A stretch of 5,351 bases of DNA from the NCBI GenBank assembly GCA_964575225.1, contig CAZNQW010000265.1, positions 1-5,351 of the forward strand, written 5' to 3'. Position 1 is the stretch's first letter, and each line of letters starts with the position of its first letter. This DNA comes from CAZNQW01 sp964575225 (lineage in GTDB: Bacteria > Chloroflexota > Anaerolineae > JAAYZQ01). The position numbers and the translations under genes were made by a program. The notes under the pieces are model-generated. The model was not told the origin of the DNA. It saw only the letters and a list, made by a program, of their open reading frames with translations, and searched no databases. This document shows positions 1 through 5,351 of the stretch, in pieces.

Positions 1-3501
<3,501 letters not shown>

Positions 3502-3540
3502 AGAAATCCCCCTTGTTGTGTGGTTACAGGATTGGCGCCG

Positions 3541-3555
3541 GGTTGAGAATCAACC
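3541..3555. repeat. Small perfect palindrome in the nifJ leader
   Basis: GGTTGA and TCAACC are perfectly complementary 6-base arms around a 3-base loop (GAA). The palindrome lies about 40 bp before the nifJ start codon, between the terminator-like hairpin and the ribosome binding site. It could be an RNA hairpin in the leader or an operator for a dimeric regulator. The sequence alone does not decide between these. Confidence 0.45.
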
Positions 3556-3570
3556 TCGGAGCAGATTGCG

Positions 3571-3602
3571 GCAAACAAACGCCAGGCAATTGAGCCTGGC
3601 GT
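3571..3602 (-). terminator. Terminator-like hairpin within the nifJ leader
   Basis: On the minus strand ACGCCAGGC and GCCTGGCGT form a perfect 9-bp GC-rich stem with a 6-nt loop. TTTGTTTG follows directly. The T tract is interrupted by a G, so termination may be partial. The hairpin lies downstream of the strong promoter at 3683-3711 and about 80 bp before nifJ. It therefore either ends a small RNA of about 100 nt or attenuates nifJ transcription. Confidence 0.6.
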
Positions 3603-3676
3603 GGTAAAAGATCGGTTTGCGGGTTCACGCTTCCTTCAGGCCGTTTCGCCCATGAAACAGCACCGCGCTCAACAGC
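3579..3676 (-). ncRNA. Candidate structured leader or small RNA upstream of nifJ
   Basis: The segment runs from the predicted transcription start (about 3676) to the base of the terminator-like hairpin. It contains a stem-loop at 3640-3661 whose arms, GCTGTTTC and GAAACGGC on the minus strand, pair over 8 bp with one G-U, around a 6-nt loop. The 3' arm overlaps GGCCTG (3642-3637), which could instead pair with CAGGCT (3598-3593) in the terminator stem. Two mutually exclusive folds are therefore possible. The only ATG frame seen inside codes for five residues (MGETA) without a clear ribosome binding site. I do not recognise a known riboswitch class. An unstructured 5' UTR or a trans-acting sRNA remain alternatives. 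Confidence 0.35.
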
Positions 3677-3682
3677 ACGCGA

Positions 3683-3711
3683 ATTATAGCATAGCGGTTG
3701 TTCTATGTCAA
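3683..3711 (-). promoter_or_regulatory. Perfect consensus sigma-70-type promoter for the nifJ leader
   Basis: On the minus strand TTGACA (3711-3706) and TATAAT (3688-3683) are separated by exactly 17 bp. TGC directly precedes the -10 box, giving an extended -10. Predicted start of transcription is near 3676-3678, about 175 nt before the nifJ ATG. All twelve consensus bases match, so the promoter should be strong unless it is repressed or the transcript is attenuated. Confidence 0.85.
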
Positions 3712-3750
3712 AGAGGACCCAGGCTGCGACCTGAGGTCGGGTCTTGGGTC
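3709..3750 (-). terminator. Probable terminator of the DksA-like gene
   Basis: Beginning 8 bp past the stop codon at 3758, the minus strand carries outer arms GACCCA and TGGGTC (6 bp perfect). Inside them are CGACC and GGTCG (5 bp) around the loop TCA, with a symmetrical internal loop between the two stems. CTCTTT follows, a weak T tract. The T tract merges into the -35 box of the next promoter. Confidence 0.55.
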
Positions 3751-3757
3751 TCCCTGG

Positions 3758-4117
3758 CTAGCGATTGCGCCGGGCGCGTCGCTCGAATTCTCGCTGGCAC
3801 CTGAGGCACAGGGTGGCATGGGGCAAGATTTCGAGCCGGGCCGGGTCAATTCGCTCGCCACAACTTTCGCAGATGCCATAGGCGCCCTTTTGGCTCAGCC
3901 CGATGGCGCGGTCCAGCGATTCCAGTTTGCGCTGAAGGCCGTGGACGAGGGCCAGGAGTTTTTCCCGCTCGTAGGCATCGGTGTCGTTTTCGTCGGCCGA
4001 AGGTTCGGCCAGCGAGCGAAGATCGTCCTTGAGATGTTCCAGCTTTTCCAGCGTGATCTGACGCTCTTGCTCGAGCTTGGAAATTTCGACCCCGGTGTTG
4101 GCGATTGTCGCTTCCAT
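3758..4117 (-). CDS. DksA/TraR-type C4 zinc-finger protein, 119 aa
   Basis: Proteins of this family bind in the RNA polymerase secondary channel and alter initiation, often together with ppGpp. The N-terminal part (about 10-75) is charged and heptad-like and should form the coiled-coil hairpin. Its tip region holds ADENDTDAYERE (41-52), acidic like the DksA tip but not an exact DxxDxA. The family signature GAYGICESCGERI leads into a C4 zinc finger, C83-x2-C86-x17-C104-x2-C107, ending in an arginine-rich tail. At 119 residues it is shorter than E. coli DksA (151) and longer than TraR (about 73). The start at 4117 is chosen because AAGGAGA lies 6 nt upstream and a good promoter at 4173-4201 sits inside the longer open frame that reaches 4249. 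It is followed by its own terminator and is probably monocistronic. It may be a DksA paralogue rather than DksA itself. Confidence 0.9.
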   Translation of the reverse strand: MEATIANTGVEISKLEQERQITLEKLEHLKDDLRSLAEPSADENDTDAYEREKLLALVHGLQRKLESLDRAIGLSQKGAYGICESCGERIDPARLEILPHATLCLRCQREFERRARRNR

Positions 4118-4123
4118 CGATGA

Positions 4124-4130
4124 TCTCCTT
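4124..4130 (-). promoter_or_regulatory. Ribosome binding site that fixes the DksA-like start
   Basis: AAGGAGA on the minus strand lies 6 nt before ATG 4117. It decides this start over an in-frame ATG at 4249, which has no comparable site and lies upstream of the predicted transcription start. Confidence 0.8.
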
Positions 4131-4172
4131 CCGTGAATTATCGGGCATTCGGTGCGTCTAGAGTGATGCAGG

Positions 4173-4201
4173 AATATACCATACTTTGCGCCGGGCGTCA
4201 A
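4173..4201 (-). promoter_or_regulatory. Promoter of the DksA-like gene
   Basis: TTGACG (4201-4196) and TATATT (4178-4173) on the minus strand match the consensus at 5 of 6 bases each, with a 17-bp spacer. TG one base before the -10 makes it an extended -10. Transcription would start near 4166, about 50 nt before the ATG. Confidence 0.75.
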
Positions 4202-4260
4202 CAAGCGATCTGTGAAGTGCGCAATTGCTGGTCGGTGGCAGTCTGTCAATTCGGGCGCTG

Positions 4261-5019
4261 TCAGGGAAGGCGCGGGTGAGGTGAGACAGGCCTCTCGGGG
4301 TTTTCGGGGTCGTCGGTCCAGCGGGCGGGGTTGGTCCTGATGTACGCGCGGATTCGGCGCAAGTCATCCTCGTTGCGGATGATGTGTTCGTGGTAATTGC
4401 GTTGCCATAATCGGACGGGTAGGACCATCCATCCGCTCTGTTGCACGCCGGTCAAATAGCGGTTGGCCGTGATCGATTTGAAAGCCCCCACCAAGTTGCC
4501 GAGGGCGTCGGCCTGGGAATCGGGTTCGGTAGGGGCACCCCTTGCGGGTGCCCTGTTTTTGGCGGCGGCCCGGGGATCGGGTTTGGTTGGGGCGGTGCCT
4601 ACAGGTGACTCGTTTTCGGCGTCGGCCTGGCAATCGGGTTCGGTAGGGGCACTCCCTGCGGGTGAACTGTCTTCGGCGTCGGCCCGGGGATCGGGTCCGG
4701 TGGGGACACCCCTCGTGGGTGCCCGGCCCGGGGCGCCCACGAGGGGCGCCCCTACAAGCCACAGGATACCATGGACGTGATTGGGCATGACCACAAAGGC
4801 ATCCAGCCTGACCCCTGGAAATCGAGCTGGCAGGGCGTGCCATTCTGTCCAGAGCATGCGTCCTATGTCGTTCAGTTGTATGTGCCCATCGACCACGTCA
4901 CCGAACAGGCACTCTCGGTTGTGGGCGCAGATGGTTACAAAATAGGCCCCTGGTTGGGTATAGTCATAGTCCGGCAGGCGGATGGACCGTCGGCGATGCG
5001 GGCGTGGATCGGACGTCAT
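4261..5019 (-). CDS. REP-associated tyrosine transposase (RAYT), Y1/IS200-like HUH family
   Basis: The 252-residue protein opens with RRSIRLPDYDYTQPGAYFVT, typical of RAYT-type Y1 transposases, which nick single-stranded DNA at REP hairpins. The HUH pair is H81-V-H83 in VVMPNHVHGILW. The second half, LGNLVGAFKSITANRYL then LWQRNYHEHIIRNE and AYIRTNP, is the usual C-terminal part. Y226 in AYIRTNP is the best candidate nucleophile by position, but Y209 cannot be excluded. Residues about 88-172 are an insert of roughly 19-residue repeats rich in A, P, D and G, encoded by 57-bp DNA units. The conserved halves are uninterrupted by stops, so the gene may be active. The start at 5019 has GGAG 6 nt upstream. 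Its neighbour on the left has its own promoter, so the gene looks independent. I see no clear terminator after 4261. Confidence 0.88.
   Translation of the reverse strand: MTSDPRPHRRRSIRLPDYDYTQPGAYFVTICAHNRECLFGDVVDGHIQLNDIGRMLWTEWHALPARFPGVRLDAFVVMPNHVHGILWLVGAPLVGAPGRAPTRGVPTGPDPRADAEDSSPAGSAPTEPDCQADAENESPVGTAPTKPDPRAAAKNRAPARGAPTEPDSQADALGNLVGAFKSITANRYLTGVQQSGWMVLPVRLWQRNYHEHIIRNEDDLRRIRAYIRTNPARWTDDPENPERPVSPHPRLP
4505..4732. repeat. Four 57-bp tandem units inside the transposase gene
   Basis: Units lie at 4505-4561, 4562-4618, 4619-4675 and 4676-4732. Each opens with a form of GCGTCGGCC, then a copy of ATCGGGTTCGGT, then a GC-rich palindromic core. The period is a multiple of three, so the frame is kept and the units encode about 19 residues each, beginning PDPRADA, PDCQADA, PDPRAAA and PDSQADA. 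The units are diverged from each other and have no spacers. Confidence 0.85.
4529..4560 (+). repeat. REP-like palindrome followed by a T run (unit 1)
   Basis: On the plus strand GTAG (4529-4532) is followed by GGGCACCC, a 5-nt loop and GGGTGCCC, a perfect 8-bp stem (4533-4553). TG and five Ts come next (4556-4560). The GTAG tetranucleotide before a hairpin is the form recognised by studied RAYTs. The T run also makes it look like an intrinsic terminator for plus-strand transcription antisense to the transposase. Confidence 0.55.
4700..4755. repeat. Inverted pair of REP-like palindromes
   Basis: The 26-nt arms 4700-4725 and 4730-4755 are inverted copies with about five mismatches and a 4-nt spacer. 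The right arm, read on the minus strand, begins GTAG followed by GGGCGCCC, loop CTCGT and GGGCGCCC. Two REP units in opposite orientation resemble the BIME arrangement known for REP elements. It encodes the LVGAPLVGAPGRAPTRG segment of the transposase. Confidence 0.65.
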
Positions 5020-5071
5020 GGGGATCTCCGTTGGATTCGCTGGTATTCATTCTATTCTCAACAATGTCACA

Positions 5072-5100
5072 AGTATGACTCTGATCGATTTCCCTGTCAA
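5072..5100 (-). promoter_or_regulatory. Candidate promoter of the transposase
   Basis: On the minus strand a perfect TTGACA (5100-5095) is followed after 17 bp by CATACT (5077-5072), which matches the -10 consensus at 4 of 6. Transcription would start about 45 nt before the transposase ATG. The weak -10 suggests modest expression. Confidence 0.5.
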
Positions 5101-5129
5101 ACTGGATGTAATCTATTAAAGCATGGCGG

Positions 5130-5182
5130 TGTCCATTTGGGTGCCCTTCAAACCACAGGATACCACGGACGTGAAGAGGTAA
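5130..5182 (-). pseudogene. Decayed fragment of a second RAYT copy
   Basis: Positions 5144-5174 match 4750-4780 of the intact transposase at 28 of 31 bases. On the minus strand this translates as LPLHVRGILWF against MPNHVHGILWL, so the second histidine of the HUH pair is now arginine. Beyond the match a worn palindrome (AAGGGCACCC, then GACACC) sits where the intact gene has its REP-like insert. No other transposase sequence is recognisable around it, so this is a remnant, not a gene. Confidence 0.6.
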
Positions 5183-5233
5183 AGGCGCTCTTACTGGCGG
5201 GTGCGGGTTGGCCATGATGGGTGGGGGGTCGGC

Positions 5234-5262
5234 TTGCGCAAAGGGCCGATCGCGAGTATACT
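5234..5262 (+). promoter_or_regulatory. Candidate promoter of the right-edge gene
   Basis: TTGCGC (5234-5239) and TATACT (5257-5262) are separated by 17 bp. They match the consensus at 4 and 5 of 6 bases. The predicted start is about 40-45 nt before ATG 5312, a sensible distance for the gene it faces. Confidence 0.55.
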
Positions 5263-5295
5263 TTTGTTGAGAATTCATCACCTTTGCGGTCTGAT

Positions 5296-5303
5296 AAGGA
5301 GGT
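5296..5303 (+). promoter_or_regulatory. Strong ribosome binding site
   Basis: AAGGAGGT is a full Shine-Dalgarno match, 8 nt before ATG 5312. It is the main evidence that a real gene starts there. Confidence 0.8.
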
Positions 5304-5311
5304 AAGGACAG

Positions 5312-5351
5312 ATGCAACAGGTCGAGCAGATGCTGGCTGTGATCAAACAAA
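5312..5351 (+). CDS. Start of an unidentified gene, 3' end cut by window
   Basis: Only 13 codons are visible, reading MQQVEQMLAVIKQ, which looks like an amphipathic helix. This is too little to name a product. The call rests on the full Shine-Dalgarno site and the promoter upstream rather than on protein similarity. It is divergent from the transposase, and the interval between them contains the transposase remnant. Confidence 0.65.
   Translation, partial: MQQVEQMLAVIKQ

Larger units (their letters stand above)
5054..5274. repeat. 11-nt inverted copies of TTGTTGAGAAT upstream of two divergent genes
   Basis: TTGTTGAGAAT occurs at 5264-5274 on the plus strand and at 5064-5054 on the minus strand. 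Each copy lies 34-37 nt before the start codon of the gene reading in its own direction (ATG 5312 and ATG 5019). The rest of the interval is not part of the repeat. A 9-nt core, GTTGAGAAT, recurs at 3542-3550 before nifJ, in the opposite orientation relative to that gene. Confidence 0.4.

Noticed and set aside
3541..3555. FNR/CRP-type anaerobic regulator site
   Set aside because: The half-sites GGTTGA/TCAACC with a 3-base centre do not fit the TTGAT-N4-ATCAA pattern, and the site lies downstream of the predicted promoter.
3579..3676. Small SRP (4.5S) RNA
   Set aside because: The leader contains GAAGGAAGC and GTGAACC, reminiscent of SRP RNA, but they are in the wrong order. I could not find a long end-to-end hairpin or the GGAAGGAAGCAGCC apex.
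4118..4249. 44-residue N-terminal extension of the DksA-like protein
   Set aside because: The extension contains the gene's promoter and its ATG lacks a ribosome binding site. ATG 4117 has a strong one.
4244..4249. A second TTGACA before the DksA-like gene on the minus strand
   Set aside because: At 17 bp spacing the -10 position reads AATTGC, which is not a usable -10 box. The promoter at 4173-4201 is far better.
4505..4732. CRISPR array
   Set aside because: The units are contiguous 57-bp tandem repeats with no unique spacers, lie inside a coding frame, and no cas gene is present.
4964..5350. 128-codon minus-strand open frame covering the right intergenic region
   Set aside because: It overlaps the transposase start in another frame, runs through predicted promoters, and its only recognisable part is the RAYT remnant.

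Overview
The window reads mostly on the minus strand and holds the gene for an anaerobic carbon-metabolism enzyme, a small transcription regulator and a transposase-like gene, with a new plus-strand gene starting at the right edge. The DNA is fairly GC-rich, with strong Shine-Dalgarno sites and near-consensus sigma-70-type promoters. A single-chain pyruvate:ferredoxin oxidoreductase (PFOR) points to an anaerobic or facultative bacterium. The style of the transposase and its repeats is reminiscent of Chloroflexota or other environmental bacteria with many REP-associated transposases, but that assignment is a guess.

Layout from right to left, in the direction of most transcription. At 5312 a plus-strand gene of unknown function begins and runs off the window. 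Between it and 5019 lie its probable promoter, a decayed fragment of a second transposase copy (about 5130-5182) and a probable promoter for the intact transposase. The transposase (5019-4261, minus) is a REP-associated tyrosine transposase (RAYT, Y1/HUH family). Its two conserved halves are separated by an unusual in-frame insert built from four 57-bp tandem units plus an inverted palindrome. Several of these palindromes carry the GTAG-plus-hairpin form typical of REP elements, the known substrates of this enzyme family.

A short DksA/TraR-type C4 zinc-finger protein follows (4117-3758, minus), with its own promoter and a hairpin terminator. Immediately after the terminator is a perfect consensus promoter (TTGACA, 17 bp, TATAAT, with an extended -10). 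It starts a leader of about 175 nt before nifJ. The leader contains a stem-loop, a terminator-like hairpin and a small palindrome, so it looks like an attenuator or a small RNA placed in front of PFOR.

PFOR (nifJ, 3501 to beyond position 1, minus) fills the left two thirds. All 1167 codons in the window are open, and every expected iron-sulfur cysteine and thiamine-diphosphate motif is present. Only the last few dozen residues or fewer should be missing.

The nifJ leader and the REP-like repeats inside the transposase are the two parts most worth a second look.
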